Translations under genes and position numbers: made by a program
Assembly: GCA_018645475.1 (NCBI GenBank)
Contig: JABGWU010000266.1
Coordinates: 1-44,161, forward strand
Length of the DNA stretch: 44,161 nt
Direction: 5' to 3'
DNA from: Opitutia bacterium
GTDB lineage: Bacteria > Verrucomicrobiota > Verrucomicrobiia > Opitutales > Seribacteraceae
Notes under the pieces: model-generated
Databases searched by the model: none
What the model was told of the DNA's origin: nothing
The model's input: the letters and a program-made list of their open reading frames with translations, nothing else
Part shown: positions 1-8,503 of the stretch, one piece after another
How positions within the stretch are numbered: the first letter of the stretch is position 1
How the letters are laid out: each line of letters starts with the position of its first letter

Positions 1-1034
1 CAGAAAGTCTTGCCATAGAGCGTGCAAAATCACTTTTTGGAGCCGAACATGCCAATGTACAACCACACTCAGGAAGTCAGGCAAATACAGCGGTTTACTT
101 TGCAATGCTCCAACCACAGGATAAGATTTTGACGATGAGCCTTCAAGACGGTGGCCACCTTACCCACGGACATCCGAAAAATTGTAGTGGAATGCTTTAT
201 GAAGTTGTTAATTATGGGGTTAATCCAGAAACGGGATATATCGATTATGATTCCATAGAGGAAATCGCCAATCGAGAACTTCCAAAGTTAATAACTGTAG
301 GTGCATCGGCTTATCCTCGAATCATCGATTTTGAAAGAATGGGAAATATAGCCAAAGGTTGCGGTGCCCTTCTTCTTGCAGACATTGCTCACATTGCGGG
401 TCTTGTTGCTGCTGGACTTCATCCTTCTCCAGTGCCTCATGCAGACTTTGTGACCACCACTACACACAAGACCCTCCGGGGACCGCGAGGGGGCCTTATT
501 CTTTGTAAGGAGGAACATGTAAAACCAATCGATTCCGCGGTTTTCCCTGGCAATCAAGGAGGTCCATTGATGCATGTAATTGCAGCCAAGGCGGTATGTT
601 TTGCGGAGGCATTAAAACCTTCATTTAAAGATTACCAACAACAAGTGATCAATAATTCATCTGCTCTCGCATCAGCTTTATCAGAAAAAGGCTTTCACTT
701 GGTAAGCGGTGGAAGCGACAACCATTTAATGTTACTCGATCTTCGCCCTTCACATCCTGACCTTACCGGGAAACAAGGACAAATTGCATTGGATGGGGCT
801 AATGTTACTCTAAACCGTAATACCGTTCCAGGTGAAACCCGGAGTCCTTTTCAGACAAGTGGACTAAGGATTGGTACTCCTGCAGTAACCTCAAGGGGGA
901 TGAAAGAAAATGAAATGTCTGAAATTGCAAATATAATTTCTCAAGTATTAGCAAACACAGAAGATACAGATGCGATTGCAGATGCACAAAAGAAGGCACT
1001 TGCGCTAAGTGATCGTTTTGCTTTACCTTATTGA
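1..1034 (+). CDS. glyA: Serine hydroxymethyltransferase, 5' end cut by window
   Basis: This enzyme converts serine and tetrahydrofolate to glycine and 5,10-methylene-tetrahydrofolate in the cytoplasm, with PLP as cofactor. The reading frame is open from base 3, so the N-terminal part (roughly 80-100 residues by comparison with the family) lies outside the window. The visible part starts with the conserved [12 protein letters not shown] segment, then GGHLTHG, then the PLP-binding motif TTTTHKTL (Schiff-base Lys codon at 468-470) followed by GPRGG. The C-terminal domain is complete and ends in a TGA at 1032-1034. An internal ATG at 105 is not the start, because homology continues upstream of it. 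The next gene begins 41 bases downstream. The family assignment is certain. Confidence 0.97.
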   Translation, partial: ESLAIERAKSLFGAEHANVQPHSGSQANTAVYFAMLQPQDKILTMSLQDGGHLTHGHPKNCSGMLYEVVNYGVNPETGYIDYDSIEEIANRELPKLITVGASAYPRIIDFERMGNIAKGCGALLLADIAHIAGLVAAGLHPSPVPHADFVTTTTHKTLRGPRGGLILCKEEHVKPIDSAVFPGNQGGPLMHVIAAKAVCFAEALKPSFKDYQQQVINNSSALASALSEKGFHLVSGGSDNHLMLLDLRPSHPDLTGKQGQIALDGANVTLNRNTVPGETRSPFQTSGLRIGTPAVTSRGMKENEMSEIANIISQVLANTEDTDAIADAQKKALALSDRFALPY

Positions 1035-1075
1035 ATCGTATTTAAATAAGCCATTAACCGTAATCAGTTACTTTT

Positions 1076-1795
1076 ATGAATCAAAAACAATCCAAGAAAA
1101 AAGGTTTCACTCTTATCGAGCTTTTAGTAGTTATCACAATTATTGGCATACTGGCAGGGATTGCATTTGTTGGGTTTGGCGATGTTTTTGGCACTGCGGG
1201 AAGGACTGCTGCCCAGAAGAATTTAAAAACTATTTATGAATCTCTTGTAACGAATAGCCAATTTTCTTTCCCCATGAGTGATGATGTTAAAAGCTCGGCA
1301 GATTTTGCAATTTGGTATCGTAAAAAAACGAACGATACAAGACCTGAACTTTGGTTTCTTCCTGATGATGAAAAAGTTCGCGACTTAGTTGATGATGACA
1401 GCAGCAATGGAATTCCTTCTCAAATTCCAGGTGAATATGGAGAACTCGATGATGTTAAAGACGCAATTGGTTACTCTGTTGCAATTCCAGGTGACGATGC
1501 TGAAAGCAGAAAATTCAACAGGAATCTTAAAAGTGGATCCTACCCAATCATCTGGACTCGAGGTCTTGAATCTGGCTCTGACAAATGGAAAGTGGATTCA
1601 CCATGGGCCGGGGAAGGCGGACATGTGCTATTTAGTGATGGAACCATTCGTTGGTATGACGACACGAAAGGTCAGGATGAAAATGGAGTTTTTACCGCGG
1701 CCATCAACAAGGAAGACGGAGCCGATAAAAAGTCCGAACCTACCAATGACATTTCTGCAGCCCTTCCTATTGGCTGGGAAATGACTAAAGATTGA
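1076..1795 (+). CDS. Type II secretion/type IV pilin-like prepilin (pseudopilin)
   Basis: A 239-residue protein with a textbook class III prepilin leader: a short basic stretch (KKKG), predicted prepilin-peptidase cleavage after Gly10, Phe at +1, Glu at +5 (FTLIE) and a hydrophobic helix to about residue 35. The globular C-terminal part has HVLFSDGTIRWYDD at about 183-196, a DGT-type ending familiar from the large pseudopilin families of Planctomycetes and Verrucomicrobia. It probably sits in the inner membrane or a pilus-like fibre. No other secretion or pilus gene lies nearby, so it is an orphan here. The start ATG is followed closely by the leader and has no Shine-Dalgarno. Its exact role is unknown; the prepilin fold is well supported. 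Confidence 0.85.
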   Translation: MNQKQSKKKGFTLIELLVVITIIGILAGIAFVGFGDVFGTAGRTAAQKNLKTIYESLVTNSQFSFPMSDDVKSSADFAIWYRKKTNDTRPELWFLPDDEKVRDLVDDDSSNGIPSQIPGEYGELDDVKDAIGYSVAIPGDDAESRKFNRNLKSGSYPIIWTRGLESGSDKWKVDSPWAGEGGHVLFSDGTIRWYDDTKGQDENGVFTAAINKEDGADKKSEPTNDISAALPIGWEMTKD

Positions 1796-1836
1796 ATTTA
1801 ATTAAAAGTATTCTCATTTCAAATTTTTTAAATTTT

Positions 1837-1871
1837 AGACTCCGTGGGCAAAGATAAAGTCCACGGAGTTT
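1837..1871 (+). promoter_or_regulatory. Hairpin enclosing the rnr start codon; terminator-like
   Basis: A perfect 9-bp inverted repeat ACTCCGTGG (1839-1847) / CCACGGAGT (1861-1869) encloses a 13-base loop. It extends by one G-U and one A-U pair to 1837-1871 and is followed by a T-rich stretch. The GTG start of rnr (1844-1846) lies inside the 5' arm. It could be a terminator for the pseudopilin gene, a control of rnr translation, or both. The pairing is seen directly; the function is inferred. Confidence 0.6.
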
Positions 1872-3865
1872 TGTATTTTGGTAAGCAAGGACGAGCAAAA
1901 GTCGTTTTTGATGAGGGAAATGAGCCAATTTCTCTAGCTAAAGGTGCATCTGGAACTGCCCTACATGGTGACACAGTTCAATTGAGGTTGCTTCCGCCTA
2001 GGAAAAAGAAATTTGACCGAAGAAAAAAAGATAAGAAATCGGTAAAAAAACGGTATGAAGTGCTTAAAGTTATAAAACGTGGCACTACCGACTTCCTTGG
2101 TTATCTACGAAAAGATATTGGGCGATCACTCGTTCAGGCCGAAAATTCCAGGCTATTCGTCCCCTTCAAAATACTAGGAGAGACAAGACGAGCAGAGGAA
2201 CATGATAAAGTTTTGGCTCAATTTGTACGTTGGGACCCACCGGCACGAATTCCAATGTGTAAAATACTCCGTGTACTTGGCCCCAGTGATGACCCATTAA
2301 CTGACCATAAAGGTATATTAGCTAAGTACGGTTTAAGCGGCACTTTTCCAGATAAAGTATCTCAGGAAGCAGAAGCATGCCCTGAAAAGGTAACTCAAGA
2401 AGATATTCAAAATAGAGAAGATATTCGAAATATCTTCACTCTAACCATAGATCCATTGGATGCCCGAGATTTTGACGATGCCCTATCAATCAAAGAGATT
2501 CAAAATGAAGGGTGGGAAATAGGAGTCCATATTGCCGATGTATCCCATTATGTTAAACAGGGATCAGCGTTGGACCGCGAGGCCAATAAAAGAGGAAACT
2601 CCACCTACCTTGTTGGTGAAGTCGTCCCCATGCTACCCCATCGTTTATCGAGCGGAATCTGCAGTTTGGTCGAAGGAGAAGAACGACTAGTAAAATCTGT
2701 ATTCTTCACCTTTTCAAAAGATGGAAACCTACTTAAATCAAAAATAGCTGAGTCAGTAATCCTAAGCGACAAAAGGCTCACTTATGAACAAGCAAGCCTC
2801 TTTCTCCAAGAAAAAGATTTAGAAAAAATTCGTTCCGCTAAACCTCCCCCTAGTCGCTATTCAGGCAACCCTGGAAAACCCCTCAATGAAATTTCGGATG
2901 AAATTCTAAGTAAGCTGCAAAAAAGCATTAAGAAAATTGCCTCTATTGCATCCTTGCTTCGGACAGATCGGATGAAGAAAGGTGCACTCAATCTTGAATC
3001 TGCTGAAGTTAAAATTCTCGTTGATAAAAAAGGGGAACCAGAAAAAATCTTGCAGTCAGAAAGCGATGAGAGTCATCATATGATTGAAGAATTTATGCTT
3101 CTTGCCAATGAAACTGTGGCACGTGAATTAAGAAAGCAGAAATTGCCTGGCATTTTTCGGGTCCACCCTGATCCCGACCCTGAAAACTTAGAAGAATTGA
3201 GAGGGTTCCTTAAAGCTTTTGGGATTTCCTGTGGTGAATTAACTGGGAGAAAAGAAGTTACTAAAATGCTAACTGCAGTGAACAAGCATCCCATATCTCA
3301 AGTCCTTAGGATTAAATTCTTGAGAAGTCTAAAACAGGCATGCTACAGAAGCACTCCTGATGGACATTATGGATTAGCAAAAAATGATTACCTCCATTTC
3401 ACCTCTCCAATCAGAAGATATGCTGATTTGATCGTTCATCGAATAATTGAAGATTTGCTTCGCAAAAGAAAACGAAAGAAAATCGACTACAGCCGCTTAG
3501 AAATGACAGCTAAACACATTTCAAGTACTGAAAGGAACAGTGTAGATGCAGAACGCGAATCCATAAAGGATAAGCTACTTCTTTATTATAAAAAAGATAT
3601 TGGAAAACGCCCATCCGTGCGTCACCGGGCAATTATTACCGAAATTTCTCGAAGAGGATTCTTTATTGAACTTGTTGAAACTCTTGCTCGCGGGTTTGTT
3701 CCTATTCGTACATTACCACGGGAACTGGGATATCGGGTAACTTCCAATGGAACTGCACTCGTGGCAAGAAACCCGAAGCTTAAACTAAAACTTGGGCAGG
3801 AGATTAATGTCTGCATCGACAAAGTTTTTGTGTCAGATAAGCAGCTTGATTTTCGCCTCGGGTAG
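1844..3865 (+). CDS. rnr: Ribonuclease R (RNB family 3'-5' exoribonuclease)
   Basis: A processive 3'-5' hydrolytic exoribonuclease of the RNase II/R family that degrades structured RNA. In the 673 residues: a truncated N-terminal OB/cold-shock-like part (about 5-50), a Lys/Arg-rich linker (53-70), a second OB domain, then the RNB domain with the metal-binding signature DPLDARDFDD (about 203-212), IGVHIADVSHYV, and the late RNB motif FTSPIRRYADL. An S1 domain closes the protein (about 590-670). It is shorter than the E. coli enzyme (about 813), lacking the N-terminal helix-turn-helix and the long basic tail. The start chosen is GTG; upstream the frame is open only back to 1832 with no ATG, and a TTG at 1871 is the next option. 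The start codon lies in a stem-loop. Confidence 0.95.
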   Translation: MGKDKVHGVLYFGKQGRAKVVFDEGNEPISLAKGASGTALHGDTVQLRLLPPRKKKFDRRKKDKKSVKKRYEVLKVIKRGTTDFLGYLRKDIGRSLVQAENSRLFVPFKILGETRRAEEHDKVLAQFVRWDPPARIPMCKILRVLGPSDDPLTDHKGILAKYGLSGTFPDKVSQEAEACPEKVTQEDIQNREDIRNIFTLTIDPLDARDFDDALSIKEIQNEGWEIGVHIADVSHYVKQGSALDREANKRGNSTYLVGEVVPMLPHRLSSGICSLVEGEERLVKSVFFTFSKDGNLLKSKIAESVILSDKRLTYEQASLFLQEKDLEKIRSAKPPPSRYSGNPGKPLNEISDEILSKLQKSIKKIASIASLLRTDRMKKGALNLESAEVKILVDKKGEPEKILQSESDESHHMIEEFMLLANETVARELRKQKLPGIFRVHPDPDPENLEELRGFLKAFGISCGELTGRKEVTKMLTAVNKHPISQVLRIKFLRSLKQACYRSTPDGHYGLAKNDYLHFTSPIRRYADLIVHRIIEDLLRKRKRKKIDYSRLEMTAKHISSTERNSVDAERESIKDKLLLYYKKDIGKRPSVRHRAIITEISRRGFFIELVETLARGFVPIRTLPRELGYRVTSNGTALVARNPKLKLKLGQEINVCIDKVFVSDKQLDFRLG

Positions 3866-3913
3866 AGTTCCTTGGTTGACATATTCGCGGAAGTTTTCTG
3901 AAACACTTTCTTT

Positions 3914-4438
3914 ATGAATTTTAATTATCAAAAAGAATTAGTAAAAATTTGGGAGAAAGGAGTCGAACTTTACAAGAACGGCCATACAAACTCTGATACT
4001 TTCCCCATTAATGATGATATGACTTTCTTAGAAAGTATCGGATTAAATAAAATGGATATTTTTGATTATGTTGAAGATTGGATCTGCGAAGGAACTCCCG
4101 ATCTTGCGACTTTTCTTCTCATACATGATTTGCGAAGAGATTTCTTTATCGAGGAACAAAAAAGAATCCCGTCCCAAGACCGGCTAAATTCAAAAGAATT
4201 ACCGGGAAAGCAAGATGAATTAGAGGGTATCGTCTGGTTACCCAGGGTGATTGCTAAAGCAAGGGCCAAATTATGTGGAGAACTGCCAAAAGAAACAATG
4301 TTTTGCTGTGGAGGAGATCGGGCATTTTTTCAAATGAATGATATTCATCCTGCTGAGTTTTTACGTATTGTGAAAAAAGCAGGAAATGAGGATAAAACAA
4401 TTATTCAATGGGTTGTAAAAAGAACCAAACCTGCCTAA
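3914..4438 (+). CDS. DUF5069 family protein
   Basis: A soluble 174-residue protein of unknown function. The C-terminal half carries the features I associate with DUF5069: WLPRVIAKARAKLCGELP followed shortly by a conserved GGDRAFF patch and a C-terminal Trp-containing strand. There is no signal peptide or membrane segment. It sits 48 bases after rnr and 22 bases before dapF, so the three could be co-transcribed. A perfect TTGACA (3876-3881) lies 32 bases before the ATG, but no good -10 follows it, so a private promoter is uncertain. No Shine-Dalgarno is seen. The family call is from recall of the motif pattern; no biochemical role can be given. Confidence 0.7.
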   Translation: MNFNYQKELVKIWEKGVELYKNGHTNSDTFPINDDMTFLESIGLNKMDIFDYVEDWICEGTPDLATFLLIHDLRRDFFIEEQKRIPSQDRLNSKELPGKQDELEGIVWLPRVIAKARAKLCGELPKETMFCCGGDRAFFQMNDIHPAEFLRIVKKAGNEDKTIIQWVVKRTKPA

Positions 4439-4460
4439 TAATTAAATTATAATATCACCA

Positions 4461-5309
4461 ATGAAATTTGAAAAATATCACGCACTTGGAAATGACTATT
4501 TGGTGTACAATCCAAATGAAGAGAATTTTATATTTTCCGAATCGGACATAATTCGAATTTGCCATCGAAATTTTGGACTTGGGTCGGATGGAATTTTGGT
4601 TGGCCCTACACAATCACAACAAGCTACTTTTAAACTTCAAATTCTAAACCCGGATGGAAGTGAGGCTGAGAAAAGCGGTAATGGATTACGAATTTTCGCA
4701 AGATATTTAAGGGATATTGGAAAAGTAGACACGAACTCTTTCCAAGTAGATACTTTGGGCGGCATAGTTACATGTCAGGTTTCAGAAGATAAATCCATTA
4801 TTACGGTTGAGATGGGGAAAGTAAGTTTTCAGAGTGATGTTATTCCCGTCAACATTGATGGAGAACCAAGGGAAGTATGCAATGAGACAATCGAAGTAAA
4901 TGGAAGGGTTCTGAATTATTATGCCGCGACGATAGGAAACCCACATTGTGTAATCCCAGTTGAAAGTGTTAGCAAGGAACAGACGATTGAATTGGGTTCA
5001 TTTATTGAAAATCATCCTAACTTTCCGAATCGAACCAATGTACAATTTTTAGAAATCCTTGATCGCAACAGAATCAAAATCGAAATCTGGGAACGCGGAG
5101 CAGGTTACACACTTGCATCAGGAAGCAGTAGTTCTGCTGCCGGTGCGGTTGCTCGGAAAATGGGTGTCTGCGATGAAAGTATTACAGTTGAAATGCCAGG
5201 CGGAGATATAGGCTTGATTATCGACGATAATTTTAATGTTCAAATGACAGGTCCTGCAACCCGAGTGGCAACGATGGAACTGTATTCAGAATGCCTAAAA
5301 AATCATTAA
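4461..5309 (+). CDS. dapF: Diaminopimelate epimerase family protein with Ser in place of both catalytic Cys
   Basis: DapF interconverts LL- and meso-diaminopimelate for lysine and peptidoglycan synthesis using two cysteines as acid and base. This 282-residue protein aligns over the whole family length: KYHALGNDYL at the N-terminus, NPDGSEAEKSGNGLR at about 64-77 and ERGAGYTLASGSSSSA at about 211-226. In characterised enzymes the first motif reads ..CGNG.. and the second ..ACGTGA... Here both Cys are Ser: Ser72 (AGC at 4674-4676) and Ser220 (TCA at 5118-5120). The fold is clear but the chemistry is not. I have an impression that Ser-bearing homologues are annotated as DapF elsewhere, but I know of no functional proof. 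A TATAAT lies 7 bases before the ATG. The stop overlaps the convergent methyltransferase by 4 bases. Confidence 0.82.
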   Translation: MKFEKYHALGNDYLVYNPNEENFIFSESDIIRICHRNFGLGSDGILVGPTQSQQATFKLQILNPDGSEAEKSGNGLRIFARYLRDIGKVDTNSFQVDTLGGIVTCQVSEDKSIITVEMGKVSFQSDVIPVNIDGEPREVCNETIEVNGRVLNYYAATIGNPHCVIPVESVSKEQTIELGSFIENHPNFPNRTNVQFLEILDRNRIKIEIWERGAGYTLASGSSSSAAGAVARKMGVCDESITVEMPGGDIGLIIDDNFNVQMTGPATRVATMELYSECLKNH

Positions 5310-6073
5310 TATTTACCGTCTGGTTTTCTAGCTACCCAAAATCGACACTCGTCTGAAAAATCTTTAACTATTTGAGACTCATCAGAAATTTTAGAACGAA
5401 GAACATCACGTTCCAATAAAAAACCAACTTCCTTTAAATCCTTTCGAAGTTCCATAGAATCGGGTACATGAATAAATAATTTTCCATTTGGAGTTTCACC
5501 ATATCGATCACCAAATTCTACAAGAGCTTTATCTTGCAGCCCTATTCTCCATTTTTTCTTTTCATTTTCCCAAAATTTTTTCCATTTTGGAATATTTCGG
5601 TCATGAGATGTGAAAATAAATCGGCCATTAGGTCTTAACACCCTGAAAGATTCTCGCATTGCTTGTTTTCGATTTTCTCGGTGTGGAATTTGCATCAATC
5701 CGTTAAATCCAAAAATAATACCATCAAAAAAATTTGATTTAAAAGACAATTGGGTGGCATCCTCCTGATCAAACTGAATCAAACTTTTTCGTTTATTCTG
5801 AATATTAATGGCACGCTTAACCATTTTCTTGGAAACATCTGTTGCTGTTAGGTTTTCATAGCCCATCATCCAGAGTGAAAAGCTAATCCTCCCCACCCCA
5901 CAACCCAATTCCAATAGCTTTGTAGAATATTTAGGGAATGAGTGTTTAATAACAATTTCCTCTGATGCCCAAAGTCCCACTCTGTTGGTTGCATCTTCAT
6001 AATGATCAAGTACGGATCTTTTCTCAAAATATGAAAGAACATTTTGTCCGTCAACTTGTTCCACATTTTTCAT
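5306..6073 (-). CDS. Class I SAM-dependent methyltransferase
   Basis: A 255-residue cytoplasmic methyltransferase of unknown substrate. Motif I is clear (LLELGCGVGRISF, about 53-65), followed by an acidic residue after the second strand (TATDVSKKMV), motif II/post-II (FFDGIIFGFNGLMQIPH) and RESFRVLRPNGRFIF, the layout of UbiE/Methyltransf_11-type enzymes. The substrate-binding C-terminal part is not diagnostic. It is a single gene transcribed against dapF, with which it shares the palindromic stop TTAA (5306-5309). Its start faces away from rplU across about 100 bases. The ATG is preceded by an A/T-rich leader without a Shine-Dalgarno. Confidence 0.85.
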   Translation of the reverse strand: MKNVEQVDGQNVLSYFEKRSVLDHYEDATNRVGLWASEEIVIKHSFPKYSTKLLELGCGVGRISFSLWMMGYENLTATDVSKKMVKRAINIQNKRKSLIQFDQEDATQLSFKSNFFDGIIFGFNGLMQIPHRENRKQAMRESFRVLRPNGRFIFTSHDRNIPKWKKFWENEKKKWRIGLQDKALVEFGDRYGETPNGKLFIHVPDSMELRKDLKEVGFLLERDVLRSKISDESQIVKDFSDECRFWVARKPDGKY

Positions 6074-6171
6074 TAGTATCTAGTTAACAAATCATAAAAC
6101 AGGAATTAGGGAAAGCTAAGATGACGCTTGCCAATCTAAAACTTAAATGGTTTTATATTTGATTTCTTATA

Positions 6172-6489
6172 ATGAAAGCCACTATCCAAACTCAAGGCAG
6201 TCAATTTACTGTCCAAAAAGGCGATATACTTTTTGTAAATCGCTATCCAGACACAAACGAAGGTGATCAAGTAAGCATTGATCAAGTTCTCATGCTTGTA
6301 GACGAAGGTAAAGCAACCTTTGGCACCCCTACCGTGGAAGGTGCTACTGTTAAGGCTAAGATTCTCGAAAACAAGAAAGATAAGAAAATAATTATCTTTA
6401 AAAAGAAAAGAAGGCAGGGATACAAAAGAAGAAAAGGGCACCGCCAACATATATCTGTGGTTCAAATTGAATCTATTGATCTCAAATAA
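6172..6489 (+). CDS. rplU: Large ribosomal subunit protein bL21
   Basis: A 105-residue protein of the usual bL21 length. It begins with a beta-rich segment ([20 protein letters not shown]), has the [11 protein letters not shown] region, and ends in the basic C-terminal RNA-binding motif [21 protein letters not shown]. It binds 23S rRNA in the 50S subunit. The gene is followed 18 bases later by rpmA, the near-universal bL21-bL27 pair. There is no Shine-Dalgarno. A TATAAT hexamer overlaps the start codon (6168-6173), which is probably chance because it could not serve this ATG. Confidence 0.97.
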   Translation: MKATIQTQGSQFTVQKGDILFVNRYPDTNEGDQVSIDQVLMLVDEGKATFGTPTVEGATVKAKILENKKDKKIIIFKKKRRQGYKRRKGHRQHISVVQIESIDLK

Positions 6490-6507
6490 CTGGTAAACAA
6501 TTTAGAC

Positions 6508-6756
6508 ATGGCACATAAAAAAGGACAAGGAACCTCTCGGAACGGAAGAGATAGCAACAGTAAGCGCTTAGGTGTTAAAAAATTTGGCGGCGAAGCTGTT
6601 ATTGCAGGTAACATCATTTTAAGACAACGAGGCACAAAGTATCACCCTGGTGCAAATGTGGGATTAGGACGAGACCATACACTTTTTGCCCTCGCCCCAG
6701 GTAAGGTAGAATTTGATAAACCTCACCGCTTGGTGAATGTAGTCGCGAGCAACTAA
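6508..6756 (+). CDS. rpmA: Large ribosomal subunit protein bL27
   Basis: An 82-residue bL27, normal length. It begins [16 protein letters not shown] with no N-terminal extension of the Firmicutes type, so no proteolytic maturation is expected. The central part ([26 protein letters not shown]) is conserved. The N-terminal tail reaches the peptidyl-transferase centre in known ribosomes. It lies 18 bases after rplU and is probably co-transcribed with it. No strong terminator is seen in the 72 bases before the next gene. Confidence 0.97.
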   Translation: MAHKKGQGTSRNGRDSNSKRLGVKKFGGEAVIAGNIILRQRGTKYHPGANVGLGRDHTLFALAPGKVEFDKPHRLVNVVASN

Positions 6757-6828
6757 TTTTACGACTCCTTTGTTTCAAAAACATACTCAATTAATCTAAA
6801 CTCCAAGCTCTTTCTAAATATATAATTT

Positions 6829-7530
6829 ATGGAAGATGCAGATGAGATTGATAGTTTAGTAGAACTATCTTTTGAAGAAACAAGAGTACTCGGTTCATTA
6901 ATTGAAAAAGAGCTAACCACTCCAGAGTATTATCCAATGAGCCTCAACGGTTTGGTTAATGCCTGCAATCAAAAAAATAATCGTCTTCCAAAAACTGATT
7001 TAGATGAAGATGAAGTCAAACAGACCATTGAAGAATTACGTATTAAACGGCTTGTTCATCGTGTTGACCTAGTAGGTTCTAGGGTACCCAAATTTCAACA
7101 TAATGCAGAAAAAGAATTAGATCTAATTAAGGCAGAACGAGCTCTTTTAGCAGAATTATTAAACCGCGGACCGCAAACCACTGGAGAACTTAATAATCGA
7201 GCAAATCGGATGTTTGCTTTTGATGGAATTAACGATGTCGAAGAAACACTTCAAGAATTGATGGAGAGGGAACCATCATTAGTCGGAAATATGGACCCTG
7301 CTCCTGGTCAAAAAGAAAAAAGGTGGTTTAATAAGCTTGCCCCCCCCCCTATTGTAGAGGAAATGAAGGACGGTTCATCTTTCTATGTTCCAGGACCTGA
7401 CAAGCGAATTAATCAAGTTGAGGAAATGACCAAAGAATTTACTGAACTTAAGGAGGAGGTCGAAACTCTCCGTTACCAACTAAGAGAAATATCCGACGAG
7501 TTTAAAAATTTTCGAAAACAATTCGAATAA
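6829..7530 (+). CDS. YceH (DUF480) family protein
   Basis: A 233-residue protein with two winged-helix-like repeats typical of the YceH/DUF480 family: it opens with FEETRVLGSLIEKELTTPEYYP and NGLVNACNQKNNR, followed by a second unit with LLNRGPQTTGELNNRANRM. The function of the family is not established. The last 35 or so residues are a heptad-rich coiled coil. Codons for Ala-Pro-Pro-Pro contain a run of ten C (7340-7349), a slippage-prone tract that would frameshift the last quarter of the protein. TATAAT lies 2 bases upstream of the ATG. It ends convergently with fcl. Confidence 0.85.
   Translation: MEDADEIDSLVELSFEETRVLGSLIEKELTTPEYYPMSLNGLVNACNQKNNRLPKTDLDEDEVKQTIEELRIKRLVHRVDLVGSRVPKFQHNAEKELDLIKAERALLAELLNRGPQTTGELNNRANRMFAFDGINDVEETLQELMEREPSLVGNMDPAPGQKEKRWFNKLAPPPIVEEMKDGSSFYVPGPDKRINQVEEMTKEFTELKEEVETLRYQLREISDEFKNFRKQFE
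7340..7349 (+). repeat. Homopolymer run of ten C inside the yceH-like gene
   Basis: Ten consecutive C residues encode the Ala-Pro-Pro-Pro junction at about codons 171-174. Runs of this length are unusual in an A/T-rich genome and are typical sites for replication slippage. Gain or loss of one C would remove the C-terminal coiled coil. The tract is seen directly; phase variation is only a possibility. Confidence 0.9.
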
Positions 7531-7535
7531 ATTTT

Positions 7536-7560
7536 GAAGCGTTAAGTTTCTTAATACTTC
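7536..7560. terminator. Possible bidirectional stem-loop between convergent genes
   Basis: GAAGCGTTAAG (7536-7546), loop TTT, CTTAATACTTC (7550-7560). The stem has one C-A mismatch and one G-U pair. It lies exactly between the yceH-like stop and the fcl stop. Neither side has a proper T-run, so this is a weak candidate. Confidence 0.35.
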
Positions 7561-7561
7561 C

Positions 7562-8503
7562 TTAGATACGGGCTGTTCCTGCCTGTAAACCTTTTAAAAA
7601 GTCATCGTAAGCGGACTTTACACCATCCTCCAATAAAATTCTTGCTCTCCATCCAAGGGCATTCACAACTGAAACATCCAACCTTTTCACAGGCATTCCG
7701 TCTGGTCTGGAAAAATCGTGAACAATTCTTCCATTATAACCAATTACTCGCTTTACCAATTCAGCTATTTCAATAATTGAATGATCGATTCCTGTACCTA
7801 AATTCACCCAATCGGGAGGATTTTCCTGTTCAAGTAGAAAAAGAACACCTTGTACCAAATCATCAACATGCATCAACTCACGTCTTGGTTTACCAGTCCC
7901 CCAAATCATAACCTCTTCGGCGTCTGCTCCTTTGGCTTCATGAAATCGACGGATCATAGCAGGGAGAACATGTGAATTCTCTCCATGATAATTGTCACCA
8001 GGACCATAAAGATTGGTGGGCATAGCACTATGAAAAAGCACTCCATACTGGTTTCTGTAATGACGGCACATTTCCAAACCAGCAATTTTAGCCAAGGCGT
8101 ATGCCTCATTAGTTTTTTCAAGAGGCCCAGTCAGTAAATATTCCTCCTTGATTGGTTGCTTACTTGCACATGGATAAATACAGGAACTCCCAAGGTTTAA
8201 AAATCGTTTGACCCCGTTTTCCCAGCCAGAATGAATTAAATTCGTGTTTATGAGAAGATTTTGGTGAATAAATTCGGCGGGATATGTATCGTTTGCATGT
8301 ATACCTCCAACCTTGGCAGCTGCATTAATGACGACATCAGGTTTTTCTTCTTCAAAAAATTTACTAACTGAAGACTGATTTAATAAATCAAGTTGATCAC
8401 GCGAGGCTAAAATCAAATCGCATCCAAAATCATTCTTCTGAAATGCTCTAACTAACGCGGAACCTACCATTCCGTTATGTCCGCTGACAAATACTTTTTG
8501 CAT
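7562..8503 (-). CDS. fcl: GDP-L-fucose synthase
   Basis: A 313-residue SDR-fold epimerase/reductase that turns GDP-4-keto-6-deoxy-mannose into GDP-L-fucose using NADPH. Visible features are the nucleotide-binding GHNGMVGSAL (8-17), NAAAKVGGIHANDTYPAEFI, the catalytic Ser in NLGSSCIYP (about 104-111) and the Tyr135-x3-Lys139 pair (YALAK). It directly follows gmd, the enzyme that makes its substrate; the stop of gmd and the ATG of fcl share one base (TAATG), implying translational coupling. The product feeds surface glycans, fitting the polysaccharide operon at the other end of the window. Confidence 0.95.
   Translation of the reverse strand: MQKVFVSGHNGMVGSALVRAFQKNDFGCDLILASRDQLDLLNQSSVSKFFEEEKPDVVINAAAKVGGIHANDTYPAEFIHQNLLINTNLIHSGWENGVKRFLNLGSSCIYPCASKQPIKEEYLLTGPLEKTNEAYALAKIAGLEMCRHYRNQYGVLFHSAMPTNLYGPGDNYHGENSHVLPAMIRRFHEAKGADAEEVMIWGTGKPRRELMHVDDLVQGVLFLLEQENPPDWVNLGTGIDHSIIEIAELVKRVIGYNGRIVHDFSRPDGMPVKRLDVSVVNALGWRARILLEDGVKSAYDDFLKGLQAGTARI

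Noticed and set aside
1054-1070. GTAA/TTAC mini-hairpin followed by TTTT after glyA
   Set aside because: A 4-bp A/T-rich stem is too weak to support as a terminator.
6168-6173. Perfect TATAAT at the rplU start
   Set aside because: It overlaps the ATG itself, so a transcript from it would begin after the start codon; treated as chance in A/T-rich DNA.
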